From NCBI RefSeq assembly GCF_012933365.1, contig NZ_JABBVZ010000030.1:1-41700 (forward strand): a stretch of 41,700 nt of DNA, read 5' to 3'. Shown piece by piece: positions 8,277 through 16,084 of the stretch. The notes under the pieces were generated by a model. The model was not told where the DNA came from. It saw only the letters and a program-made list of their open reading frames with translations, and did not search any database. The DNA comes from Sulfobacillus harzensis. GTDB lineage: Bacteria > Bacillota > Sulfobacillia > Sulfobacillales > Sulfobacillaceae. Position 1 is the first letter of the stretch, and the number at the start of each line of letters is the position of its first letter. A program made the translations under genes and the position numbers.

Positions 8277-9458
8277 CTAAGGTTTGGATGAGTACACGAG
8301 CTTCCCGTTCTTATACTGGAGCATGACCGCGCTGCTCAGACCGAGCCCGCGGTGGTCGGTTTGGGAGAAGTCATAGACTCCCTGCAGACCGACATAGTGG
8401 TGAATGTTCTCGATGGCGCTGTCAATCGCGCTGGCCTTGGTGCTATGCGCACTCTTGATGGCTTGGCCCAAAATATTGAGTTCGTCCCACGTCGAGGACG
8501 CACCGAGCCCCGGGGTGGCCGAATAGGTCTTTTGGTACAGCGTGTCGAACGCGGAAATTTGAGACTTGCCCGGGGTGCCGCTGGGCAGATCGCCATAGCT
8601 CATGTCCTGCGAAGCCGCGAACAACAGATCCTTCGGCGCTTGCTGACTCAACGACTGCAAGAACGCCGGGGTCAAGTTTCCTTCCGAGGTAATGACCGGC
8701 GCCGTAATCCCCAGTTCGTGGATTCCCTGCAACACCACGCCTAGAGGCTGCCCGACCACCAAGGCCAAGATGGCGTGCGCATGGGCGGCTTCCAACTTGC
8801 TGAGCTGCGGCGTGACGTCTGTGCTGGTGGGGTCGAAGAACTCCTGCCCAACCAACTGCAGATGGTCCTTGGGAGCCAGTTTGGTCAGAGCCGCCGAGGT
8901 AGCTTGGCCGGTAGCGTCGTTGGTGGTGATCAGACCGACTTTGGTGATGTGGTTTTGCTTAAGCCAATTCAACACATAACCGTCCAGCTCCGGAATGAAA
9001 ATCTGTCCGGCGAAGACATTCTTTTCGCCTTGGGGATCGTAAATTCCGCAGTTGGAATAGACGACCGGCCCATTAGCCGTCAAGGGCGCTACCGCCTGCA
9101 TGTCGCCTAAGAGGCCCAGCCCAACTACCGCGGCGACACCTTGGCTGGACAGGGACTTGTACCCCTGAGCGGCGTCTGCCGGACTCGACTGGGTGTTGTA
9201 GGTCACGAGTTGAACCTTTTGCCCGTTGATCCCACCCTTTTTATTGACGGTCGTCGCCCACAGTTTCGCGGCCCGCTCGGTGTCCGTCCCGAACCAACTG
9301 AACTGCCCGGTCTGTTCGGTTAATACACCAATCTTCAACGGCGCTTTACCCCCCGACGCCGCCACATTCCCCGAAGAGCTTCCGCATCCGGCTGCCAATA
9401 CCCCAAGACACCCAACACTGGCCAAGACCAGTCCACCCATCTTTCGACGAAGTCTCAT
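8277..9458 (-). CDS. Branched-chain-amino-acid-type ABC substrate-binding lipoprotein
   Basis: Extracytoplasmic solute receptor of the HAAT importer, 393 residues. The N-terminus is a lipoprotein signal peptide: MRLRRKM, a hydrophobic core and the lipobox LAAGC with Cys25, then a Gly/Ser-rich linker. The mature part begins PLKIGVLTEQTGQFSWFGTDTERAAKLW, the characteristic Peripla_BP_6 (LivK) opening, and continues with two-lobe features such as SQGVAAVVG and ITKVGLITTNDATG. AAAGGAGG precedes the ATG by nine bases and overlaps the end of the upstream ornithine-cyclodeaminase-like gene. The same fold binds many small aromatic acids in soil bacteria. The ligand here is inferred from context only. 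Confidence 0.92.
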   Translation of the reverse strand: MRLRRKMGGLVLASVGCLGVLAAGCGSSSGNVAASGGKAPLKIGVLTEQTGQFSWFGTDTERAAKLWATTVNKKGGINGQKVQLVTYNTQSSPADAAQGYKSLSSQGVAAVVGLGLLGDMQAVAPLTANGPVVYSNCGIYDPQGEKNVFAGQIFIPELDGYVLNWLKQNHITKVGLITTNDATGQATSAALTKLAPKDHLQLVGQEFFDPTSTDVTPQLSKLEAAHAHAILALVVGQPLGVVLQGIHELGITAPVITSEGNLTPAFLQSLSQQAPKDLLFAASQDMSYGDLPSGTPGKSQISAFDTLYQKTYSATPGLGASSTWDELNILGQAIKSAHSTKASAIDSAIENIHHYVGLQGVYDFSQTDHRGLGLSSAVMLQYKNGKLVYSSKP

Positions 9459-9462
9459 CTCG

Positions 9463-10443
9463 TTATACCTCCTTTGATTTTAGCCACGGAAACTGGGCCA
9501 ACGATTCTCCAACGCGTTCACGCCTTGCCTTTTGATAGAGAAAAACAGCTAAAGCGAGGTCCTGTGTCGAGGTGCCGGTGGATTTGTAGAGGATGAGGCT
9601 CTCGGCAGTCTTGTTGAAATGGGCATCAAGTTGAGCAAGCGGGATAAGCCGTTCTGAGCTCACCCGGTTGTCCGCCGTGGCGGCAATGAAGTCGCCCGAC
9701 TCAGTCATCACCTGGGCCGGATGGTCCGCAATAATGGCGGTGGCCCGCTCAATGAGGGCGGTGTCGATCTCACGCTGCTCCGGACGCGTGGACCCAATCG
9801 ACAGGATGACCGTACCTGGTGCCACCCAGTGCGACTGCAGGACCGGCTTATCGGTCTTGGTGGCCAGCACCAGCAACGGATGGCCCGCGGCCTCTTGGGC
9901 CGATTCCACCGGAGTGACGGAAATCGAGAGCTCTTCGCTCATCGTCTTGCTGAAATTGGACCGGTGGGCTGGATTCGGGCTGTACACCACAGCCGAGTCG
10001 GCATTGAGCGCCCCCGCCAGCGCCCGGAGCTGAGCTTGTGCCTCATAGCCGCTACCAAAGACGCCGATACTGACCCGATCCTGTCCCAAAAGGCGACGGG
10101 CGGCCGCCGCCGCCATGGCGGCCGTACGGCTCGCGGTAACGAGCGCCGCATCCAGCAGCGCCAAGAGCTCTCCGGTGCTTCCGGAGAAGAGCAGGATGAG
10201 ATAACGTAGCCCTTCCGACGAAAGGTTCATCACCTTTAGTCCCGTGTAGGTATCGTCCTCCCCGAGAAGAGCCCCAGGCATGACCCGGAACCATCCTCCG
10301 GGATAGACAATATTGGTGCGGGCCGGCTGACGTATACGCCCGTCGGCCTCGAGGCTTAAGAGCCCATCCATCACTTCGAGGGCGTCCGCTGGGGTCAAAA
10401 GCCCAGCAATATCGTCATGACGCAGGATGATGGGCTCGGTCAT
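9463..10443 (-). CDS. Ornithine cyclodeaminase / mu-crystallin family dehydrogenase
   Basis: A 326-residue member of the OCD/mu-crystallin family, NAD(P)-dependent enzymes that act on imines, amino acids or keto acids. Visible are the substrate-binding lysine in TGLKVMNLS (K70), the RTAAMAAAAARRLL helix that leads into the Rossmann domain, and the nucleotide loop VFGSGYEAQAQLRAL (128-141). The C-terminal ITESGDF-type motif appears as VMTESGDF. The start overlaps the preceding gene's stop as ATGA. In this operon it may reduce a ketimine or an oxo intermediate, or it may be a cyclodeaminase. The family includes alanine dehydrogenases, ketimine reductases and ornithine cyclodeaminases, and sequence alone does not separate them here. 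Confidence 0.85.
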   Translation of the reverse strand: MTEPIILRHDDIAGLLTPADALEVMDGLLSLEADGRIRQPARTNIVYPGGWFRVMPGALLGEDDTYTGLKVMNLSSEGLRYLILLFSGSTGELLALLDAALVTASRTAAMAAAAARRLLGQDRVSIGVFGSGYEAQAQLRALAGALNADSAVVYSPNPAHRSNFSKTMSEELSISVTPVESAQEAAGHPLLVLATKTDKPVLQSHWVAPGTVILSIGSTRPEQREIDTALIERATAIIADHPAQVMTESGDFIAATADNRVSSERLIPLAQLDAHFNKTAESLILYKSTGTSTQDLALAVFLYQKARRERVGESLAQFPWLKSKEV

Positions 10444-11459
10444 AGAGGGTTTCTCCCCGCGAAGAAGAGTTCGTCAGGATCGTCGGTCGGACGAGACCCG
10501 GACCGTACCAAACTGTCTCGGTATAGCTTCATGCTCTTGGCGTCAACCCGCATTTGCGGCATGCGCAGCGGCCCGCCATTGAACCCTTGCAGCCACTGCA
10601 TGTATTTCCATGCCGCGCGGTGAATCAGCTTGGCGCCGCTTACTGAGGCCATCAGTCCGCTCTTCGCGATGCGGGCCGGATGGAACTGCCAAAAGAGCGG
10701 CATCGCCTCTTCCCACTGGCCGACCGTCATGAGCCGGTGCCATTTGGGCACCGCATCGCCGTAGTACTCGTAATTGGAAGTGCCCATCCAGGGCATGCCG
10801 TAGGCGTCAATCCACCCCGGGGCGTTTTGTTCGAGCGGATCGGCAATAAGCACCTTGCCCTTGATGCGCCGCTGAATTTCAACCATGCCGCCGCTTCCGG
10901 GGTGTCCGCACTCGTACTTCAACGCGACCACCGTGTCGATGTCGGTCATTTTCTCGAGTGCGTCCATGGGAAATCCGGTCACGTCCAGTCGTCCGAAGTC
11001 CCAGGTGGGCACCGCGAACAGAATCATGGCCAAGTTGGTTTGCTCGGCAATGTTACGCGTAAAGGCCACGATTTCGTCGGAAGACTTGGGATAAAAGCTG
11101 GGCGGGTAGGACAGAAGCAACGCGTCCAGCCCTGCCTTTTCTGCCTCCTGGGCTACATGAACCAGCTCCTGGCTCGTACCAAACGAGCCGTGCAGCACCA
11201 ATCGGTAATCCTCACGGGGACGATTGGCAGCGGCTACCCGGACGAGCTGAATCATTTCCTCGGTTGTGGTGTTGCACTCCGACACCAGAAGACTACCCCA
11301 GAATCCCAGCTCGCTGGACCGGTTGATATCGTGGATAATGGCTTTCTCATTGAGCCCTGTCAGGTCCGACGTAAAGGTTGGCATGACGACGTTGGTGCAC
11401 CCGAACCAGGTGCGACGGGCCCAATCCTTGGCTTCCGCCCGCGTGTATTCTTTGTGCAT
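10440..11459 (-). CDS. DapA-family (class I) aldolase/hydratase, possible hydratase-aldolase
   Basis: A 339-residue TIM-barrel protein of the dihydrodipicolinate synthase/N-acetylneuraminate lyase family. The Schiff-base lysine is K181 (VVALKYE). In DapA the partner tyrosine sits in YNxP; here the equivalent is F148-A-V-P151, so Tyr is replaced by Phe, and the GTTGE loop is divergent (ECNTTTEE). At about 340 residues it is longer than DapA (about 290) and similar in size to hydratase-aldolases such as NahE, which cleave the ring-opened product of a bicyclic arene into an aromatic aldehyde and pyruvate. Neighbouring Rieske, extradiol and aldehyde dehydrogenase genes support that role. AGGAGGT precedes the ATG. 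Function is inferred, and another lyase or hydratase activity is possible. Confidence 0.8.
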   Translation of the reverse strand: MHKEYTRAEAKDWARRTWFGCTNVVMPTFTSDLTGLNEKAIIHDINRSSELGFWGSLLVSECNTTTEEMIQLVRVAAANRPREDYRLVLHGSFGTSQELVHVAQEAEKAGLDALLLSYPPSFYPKSSDEIVAFTRNIAEQTNLAMILFAVPTWDFGRLDVTGFPMDALEKMTDIDTVVALKYECGHPGSGGMVEIQRRIKGKVLIADPLEQNAPGWIDAYGMPWMGTSNYEYYGDAVPKWHRLMTVGQWEEAMPLFWQFHPARIAKSGLMASVSGAKLIHRAAWKYMQWLQGFNGGPLRMPQMRVDAKSMKLYRDSLVRSGSRPTDDPDELFFAGRNPL

Positions 11460-11479
11460 AGTTACCTCCTGATGTGGTG

Positions 11480-12058
11480 CTAACTTAGTCCGTCTACTCC
11501 TGTGATCTCCGAAGCCTTGGGACCGCCCAGGCGCGCGTTGATCCTGCCGCGGGTGGCCACGACCGCAATCATCACCAACTCATCCGGATAGGGCGCGTCA
11601 GGGAAGGTCAAGGTCATTCCGTCGTAATGGGAACGCACGTACAGTGCGTCTTTGTGGGCCAGGGGCACGTCGATTGAGGCGCCGGTCGGAACCACCTTGG
11701 TCATCGACGAGATCCAGGCCTTTCCGCCGCCCACCTGCTCGCGAAAGAGGTTGCCGAACACCGTGGTGATGAGGGCGACCCCCTGCTCCTGGTCCCCATT
11801 GGTCCCGATCAAGACTGCCTTGCCGTAGGATTCAATCGGCTCTGTCACTGCCTCGGCCAAGCGGCCAACCAGCTTCGGGCCCAAAATCCCGCTCATCTCG
11901 ACCATCGGCGACAAATCCTCCACGTAGCGACCCGCCACCGGATTCTTGATCACCACCGCGCTGGCCACCTTGACCAACGGCTGTCCGTTGTCCGCGCGGC
12001 CCATGGCCGACTCTACAGTCTCCTTAACTAGGTACCACTTGCGAATCTCAGGTTCCAT
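11480..12058 (-). CDS. DUF1185 (amino acid synthesis) family protein
   Basis: A 192-residue protein that resembles the DUF1185 'amino acid synthesis' family. This family is frequent in catabolic clusters but has no firmly established reaction. Recognisable segments are IRKWYLVKETV at the N-terminus, KVASAVVIKNPVAGRYVEDLSP, a GKAVLIGTNGDQEQGVALI core and a conserved C-terminal DELVMIAVVATRGRINARLGG. No signal peptide or membrane segment is present. ATGATG lies at 12061-12056. The second ATG (12058) is better spaced from GGGAGGGG and overlaps the upstream stop by one base. Tight coupling to the tandem alpha-beta-barrel gene suggests that the two proteins act together. Confidence 0.75.
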   Translation of the reverse strand: MEPEIRKWYLVKETVESAMGRADNGQPLVKVASAVVIKNPVAGRYVEDLSPMVEMSGILGPKLVGRLAEAVTEPIESYGKAVLIGTNGDQEQGVALITTVFGNLFREQVGGGKAWISSMTKVVPTGASIDVPLAHKDALYVRSHYDGMTLTFPDAPYPDELVMIAVVATRGRINARLGGPKASEITGVDGLS

Positions 12059-12720
12059 CATTTCCCCTCCCATACGGGCTCCAGCCGCTGATAGACGTGG
12101 TATTCGCCCTTGAACCAAGATTCTTTGGCCAGCTCAGCCCGCCAGGGGCTACGCCGCGCGATCGAGCGTGCCGCCGAGTTCAACACATCGGGGTCGTTGA
12201 TGTAATGGAGCGCCAGGTGGCTCATCAGCTTCGGGGTTCCATCGACAATCGAGTACCGTCGGCAGCCAAGCCATCCGGGCTCTTGCAAAAGCGTGGGAAT
12301 GTGATCGCGCTCGTACCAGGCATCGAATTCAGGAGCCCGTTCCGGCGGCACGTCAAACCGCACCGCATAGAGATACGGTGCCTCCCAGATGCGGGACTGG
12401 TCGGGGCGGGTTGTGATGCCCAAATGTTGATATGTATAGCGGGTGAATCCGCCAACGTTGGCCAGCATCCACCGGGTGCGCTCCGATGGGTTTTCCTTGA
12501 TGGCCCGATAGGCGTCGGATGCCAGCACATCGGCCCCGGCCATTTCATAGACGGCCAGATAGTGGCGCTCATCGGTGGTCGAGCGGTACCGATTAGCGCG
12601 GGAAAATCCCGGAAGCGCCATTCTCAAGGGGACGTGCTCGGTGTTGTACCATTCGTTGAAATCCGCTTCCCATTCTTTCTGGGGTTCCATTTCCGAAAAA
12701 AGAACGGCTTCTGGTCCCAT
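12058..12720 (-). CDS. Tandem dimeric alpha-beta-barrel (EthD/DABB-like) protein
   Basis: A 220-residue protein made of two repeats of a ferredoxin-like alpha-beta-barrel unit. Repeat 1 contains FNEWYNTEH (21-29) followed by PLRMALPGFSRANRY. Repeat 2 contains FDAWYERDH (132-140) followed by PTLLQEPGWLGCRRY. Each has the F-x-x-W-Y-x-x-x-H signature and the PG(F/W) turn seen in EthD-like and related barrels, which normally dimerise, so this protein may form a pseudo-dimer from one chain. Family members include isomerases, monooxygenases and accessory proteins of aromatic catabolism. It could supply the isomerase step missing from the naphthalene-like set, but this is speculation. Start: ATG after AAAGGAGGAG. 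Confidence 0.72.
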   Translation of the reverse strand: MGPEAVLFSEMEPQKEWEADFNEWYNTEHVPLRMALPGFSRANRYRSTTDERHYLAVYEMAGADVLASDAYRAIKENPSERTRWMLANVGGFTRYTYQHLGITTRPDQSRIWEAPYLYAVRFDVPPERAPEFDAWYERDHIPTLLQEPGWLGCRRYSIVDGTPKLMSHLALHYINDPDVLNSAARSIARRSPWRAELAKESWFKGEYHVYQRLEPVWEGK

Positions 12721-12740
12721 GGTTTCTCCTCCTTTTCCGG

Positions 12741-13463
12741 TTAGGGGTTGTAAAGGCCTCCGCTCACATGCATGGTCTGGCCCGTGATGTAGTCAGCCTC
12801 GTCACTGAGAAAGAACAGGACGGGCGCCACCACGTCGGACACTTGCGCCACCCGCCCCCGTGGAATCCGAGCCCGAATGCCGGCTTCCCACGCTTCCCGC
12901 TTGCCTTGGGTGATCTGCTCTAACATGGGCGAATCCACCGGACCAGGCGCCACACAATTGGCGGTAATCCCCAAGGGAGCAACCTCCAGCGCCAACGATT
13001 TGGTGAGCGCAGCGATGCCAGCCTTAGCGGCCGCATAATGAGCTCCATTGGCGTAGCCACGGGTGATATAACCTGTTGAGAAGGTGACAATCCGGCCGAA
13101 CCGTTTTTGCTGCATGAATGGCAATACCGACCGGCACATAACAAACGTTCCGGTAAGATTCACGGTTAGGATGCGTTCCCATTCGGAGAGTTCCAGATCG
13201 ATGACGGGGGCTTCGCTCACGACACCTTGAGCGCAAATAAGATAGTCAATGCGGCCATAATCGCGCACGACCGTGGCCACTTGGCGCGATACGTCGACGT
13301 AATTGGTAACATCGACTTCAAGCTGCCGAGTCCCAGACTCGGCCGCAGAGCTGGCGCTCCGGTCAAAGACAACGGGTTCCACACCCCGCTGCCTTAGAGC
13401 ATCGACCACGCCCTGTCCAATGGCGCCGTTTCCTCCCGACACCACGGCGACGCGTTTGTTCAT
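12741..13463 (-). CDS. Short-chain dehydrogenase/reductase (possible cis-dihydrodiol dehydrogenase)
   Basis: A 240-residue classical SDR, first gene of the operon. The cofactor loop is SGGNGAIGQG (9-18), a variant TGxxxGxG. D34 after VVF suggests NAD rather than NADP. The NAG-like motif is CAQG, and the catalytic Y143-AAA-K147 is present. The Ser position 13 residues before Tyr is T130, with S129 adjacent, so the usual Ser may be shifted. The C-terminus ends in ITGQTMHVSGGLYNP, typical of the family. With a Rieske dioxygenase in the same operon, oxidation of the cis-dihydrodiol to a catechol is the likely task, although 3-oxoacyl reductases look similar. A promoter lies about 40 bp upstream. 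Confidence 0.88.
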   Translation of the reverse strand: MNKRVAVVSGGNGAIGQGVVDALRQRGVEPVVFDRSASSAAESGTRQLEVDVTNYVDVSRQVATVVRDYGRIDYLICAQGVVSEAPVIDLELSEWERILTVNLTGTFVMCRSVLPFMQQKRFGRIVTFSTGYITRGYANGAHYAAAKAGIAALTKSLALEVAPLGITANCVAPGPVDSPMLEQITQGKREAWEAGIRARIPRGRVAQVSDVVAPVLFFLSDEADYITGQTMHVSGGLYNP

Positions 13464-13506
13464 AATGTTCCCCCAACTTTCAATGCGGGTTTGCGATGTC
13501 GTTGGA

Positions 13507-13536
13507 AGAATAGCAAAAGAAAGGATAAACTGTCAA
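13507..13536 (-). promoter_or_regulatory. Sigma-70-type promoter of the aromatic catabolic operon
   Basis: On the minus strand a perfect TTGACA (13531-13536) is followed 18 bases later by TATTCT (13507-13512, 4 of 6 consensus). Transcription would start near 13500, giving a leader of about 37 bases before the SDR gene at 13463. All downstream genes to 84 are co-oriented, with overlaps or very short gaps, so this promoter could serve the whole operon. Confidence 0.65.
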
Positions 13537-13550
13537 CTGTATACAGTTTA
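13526..13550. promoter_or_regulatory. Palindromic operator candidate over the -35 box
   Basis: A perfect 14-bp palindrome AACTGTATACAGTT occupies 13535-13548 and overlaps the TTGACA box. A longer dyad TAAACTGT (13526-13533) and ACAGTTTA (13543-13550) surrounds its centre. Operators of GntR/FCD regulators are often short palindromes around a GTATAC core, and the operon ends in such a regulator (84-764). A repressor bound here would block RNA polymerase. The pairing of regulator and site is inferred. Confidence 0.6.
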
Positions 13551-13970
13551 TTGCGCATGGGTTGGTCAATTCATACCCGAGATTAGCGAGGGCGAACGTT
13601 CGAGGCAGTCATGGAAGCGCTTTTCGGCTATGTCTCGACGACTTCAGCGTCCTTGTGGTTTCCTTCTGAAAGGCGCCGATCCCCAATCACAGCAGGAGCA
13701 CACGCGCCGCGCACGATGGTATCCGGAGCGAGGGCGACGCGAAGGGGTATGGGATTCACGGGAATGAAATGGGGTCATCGCGATCTCCTTGAGATGTATA
13801 GTCTTCACCAGTATAACGATCCCCATCGACAAAAGTGACCAATGGCTTCGCTAACCCCTTATGGCCCGCACTTCCGAGATTTCACCAAACGATGTACGTA
13901 GGTGGTGTCCCGTTTGGCTGAGTCGAACGGCGTCACTGTGGGTGAAAATCTTATCGCTATTCGGGATGAC

Positions 13971-14006
13971 AAAATAAAAAACCCGCAATCCGTTATCGAT
14001 TGCGGG
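13971..14006 (-). terminator. Intrinsic terminator of the glycan operon
   Basis: On the minus strand a perfect 9-bp stem CCCGCAATC / GATTGCGGG (13998-14006 with 13982-13990), with a 7-base loop, is followed directly by TTTTTTATTTT. It lies about 70 bp after the stop of the last oxidoreductase gene (14078) and insulates the aromatic operon from upstream transcription. Confidence 0.88.
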
Positions 14007-14077
14007 CGAGACATTGGCGGTGCCGTGGATCCCGACATCCGGATCCAGTGATTGCTATTTATGAGGACTTCGGTCCC

Positions 14078-15073
14078 CTACCTTAATCGAACCGGCCTCC
14101 CCAGACGAGCCGACTCGTATGCGAAAAGCGCCACTTCTGTGGCCCGAACCCCATCAAGCCCAGTCACCAACGGTTTTCGACCATGGCGACAGGCGTCAAT
14201 GAAGGACTTAATCATGAGCGCATCGGGATCGTCACCCCAGCCTCGGTGTACCGCATGGCCCACCCGGGCGCTGTACTCCATCACATGTTGCGCATAGGCA
14301 TCGACCCGCGCCACTCGTTCAGTCCCCACCACCTCTAACGTGACATCGCCCCAGGTAGGAAAGATTCCCTGAGGCCTGGACCAACTCGGATCATGCCCAG
14401 CAATAACTCCGTTGTCGAATTCTAAAGACAACAGCCCGGCATCGTCGGTGGGTATATCGTAGAAACGACGTCCGACTTCAGCGTACACTTCTCGAACCTC
14501 GGCGCCGGTGTACCAGCGCATCAAATCCACCACATGCACGGTATGGTCCATGATGGCGCCGCCACCGGCAAGCGCCGGATCCACAAACCATCCGCCCGGA
14601 TTTTGGCCTCGGTTGGTCCCGTTGATGGCAAGAACCTTGCCCAAGCTTCCCCGGTCAATCTGCTTCTTCACGGCGGCGATTGGCACATTAAAGCGCATGG
14701 GAAACGCAACCTGCAGGATGCAATGGGCGGCATCCGCCGCATCCACCATGCGCATCCCATCGGCAACGCTGGTCGCAATCGGCTTTTCCACCAAAACATG
14801 CATGCCCGCATCAAATGCCGCCACGACCATTTCGGCATGGCGCGCGTTCTCACTGGTCACAATAACAGCATCGAGCGGCTCGCGCAGAGCCCGTTGATAG
14901 TCACGAAAATACGCGGCGCCCCATTGCTGCGCCGCCATTCGACCGCGCTCCTCATCGTCATCGGCCACCACCGTGAGATGGACATCCTCCAATTGGGCAA
15001 GCACTGCGGCGTAGCTGTAGGCATGCATATGGGCAAAACTGAGAATACCGATGTTCATGCTGGCACTGTTCAC
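14078..15073 (-). CDS. Gfo/Idh/MocA-family oxidoreductase (downstream copy)
   Basis: NAD(P)-dependent sugar oxidoreductase, 331 residues. An N-terminal Rossmann domain begins MNIGILSFAHMHAYSYAAVL, in which the usual GxGxxG is replaced by a Ser-Phe-Ala-His pattern also found in other members. The EKP motif (VEKPIATS) carries the catalytic-site Lys. The C-terminal alpha/beta domain contains GGAIMDHTVHVVDLMRWY, the family His-containing helix. The start is a GTG at 15073 near AGGA; an internal ATG at 15058 lacks a site. Only 4 bp separate it from the upstream paralogue. The pair probably oxidise or epimerise a sugar released by the mannosidase, but the substrate is unknown. It is the last gene before the terminator. 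Confidence 0.88.
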   Translation of the reverse strand: MNSASMNIGILSFAHMHAYSYAAVLAQLEDVHLTVVADDDEERGRMAAQQWGAAYFRDYQRALREPLDAVIVTSENARHAEMVVAAFDAGMHVLVEKPIATSVADGMRMVDAADAAHCILQVAFPMRFNVPIAAVKKQIDRGSLGKVLAINGTNRGQNPGGWFVDPALAGGGAIMDHTVHVVDLMRWYTGAEVREVYAEVGRRFYDIPTDDAGLLSLEFDNGVIAGHDPSWSRPQGIFPTWGDVTLEVVGTERVARVDAYAQHVMEYSARVGHAVHRGWGDDPDALMIKSFIDACRHGRKPLVTGLDGVRATEVALFAYESARLGRPVRLR

Positions 15074-15077
15074 CGTC

Positions 15078-16049
15078 CTATTCCACCTCGACCGGTTGGC
15101 CCGTTTCCCAGGAACGACGGACCATCATGCTGAGTTCAAGAGCCCGAAAAGCATCTTCCGCCGTGACCCGCGGCTCAACGCCGTCCCGAATCACCGCTAA
15201 AAAGTGCTCCAATTCCGCCACATAGGGGCTTTGCACGAGCGGGCTTTCAGGGATGGCCACCCGCGGTGCTAATGGGGCCGTCGACTCCCACACCTCGATC
15301 GCGCGACTCTGCCGACTGTCAAAGGCTATGAGACCCTCACGTCCCGCCAATTCGAACGCGTAGGAAAATCCCGCGGGGTAGGCCCAACTGCCTTCGCACT
15401 GAGCGATAAGACCATTGGCAAACCGGAGGCTGACTAACACGTGATCGCCCTTAACGTTAAGGCTCTTCGCGTAAACACGCTGAACCTCGCCAAAGGTCCA
15501 GCGGAGAAAGTCGATATCGTGAATGAGCAAGTCCGTCGCCAACGTGCCGCTTTTGTTGGGGTCTCCATACCAGTCTTGCCAACCGACAGGGTACGCGCCG
15601 CCGCGAAAGGTGCGTGCCGTCCCCACCTCCCCAATCGCCCCGTTCTTCACCCGTTGACGGGCCAGCGCATACTGCGGAAAGAACCGTACCACGTGAGCAA
15701 TCAAGAGCTGTCGTCGAGCCCGCGTGGCCGCGTCAATCATGGATTGCGCCTCGTCAAGGTTCAGCGCCATGGGCTTTTCGCAAATCACATGGCATCCGGC
15801 GGTCAGGGCTTGTTCTACCGTGGCCCGGTGAAGATATGTGGGGACGCACACGTCGACAACATCGACCGCCATCACGCCCAGCGCCTCCTCGAGACTCGCG
15901 AAGGCAGGCACCGACGCCGATCGCGCGAGGGAGGCGCCGCAGGCCGGATCAGGATCCACGACGCCCACCAACTCGCCCTCGTCGATTTCGGCCCAGGCCT
16001 GCGCGTGAACCCGGCCCATCGTCCCAGCCCCAACCATCAGCACTTTCAT
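15078..16049 (-). CDS. Gfo/Idh/MocA-family oxidoreductase (upstream copy)
   Basis: NAD(P)-dependent oxidoreductase, about 323 residues. It has an orthodox Rossmann loop VGAGTMGRVHAQAW, the EKP motif as CEKPMALNLDEAQSM, and TDLLIHDIDFLRW, equivalent to the catalytic HDxD helix of inositol and glucose-fructose oxidoreductase relatives. The ATG at 16049 has GAGGGGG about ten bases upstream. A second ATG at 16067 is possible. It lies 35 bp after the alpha-mannosidase gene and directly before a second, more divergent paralogue. Such pairs often carry out a redox epimerisation or act on a sugar and its oxidation product, which fits a glycan-use operon but is inferred. Confidence 0.9.
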   Translation of the reverse strand: MKVLMVGAGTMGRVHAQAWAEIDEGELVGVVDPDPACGASLARSASVPAFASLEEALGVMAVDVVDVCVPTYLHRATVEQALTAGCHVICEKPMALNLDEAQSMIDAATRARRQLLIAHVVRFFPQYALARQRVKNGAIGEVGTARTFRGGAYPVGWQDWYGDPNKSGTLATDLLIHDIDFLRWTFGEVQRVYAKSLNVKGDHVLVSLRFANGLIAQCEGSWAYPAGFSYAFELAGREGLIAFDSRQSRAIEVWESTAPLAPRVAIPESPLVQSPYVAELEHFLAVIRDGVEPRVTAEDAFRALELSMMVRRSWETGQPVEVE

Positions 16050-16084
16050 AACCTGTGTCCCCCTCATAAGCTCTTCAGCCCGGT

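Larger units (their letters stand above)
13464..14077. other. 614-bp intergenic region between the aromatic operon and the glycan operon
   Basis: It holds the promoter and palindromic operator of the aromatic operon (13507-13550) and the terminator of the glycan operon (13971-14006). Between about 13560 and 13970 no convincing gene was found. One minus-strand frame of 44 codons starts at ATG 13778 after AAGGAG and encodes an Arg-rich peptide with a CSCCDWGS segment. Another, overlapping it on the plus strand, has no clear site. Either could be a remnant or chance. No tRNA-like or riboswitch-like structure was recognised by eye. Confidence 0.5.
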
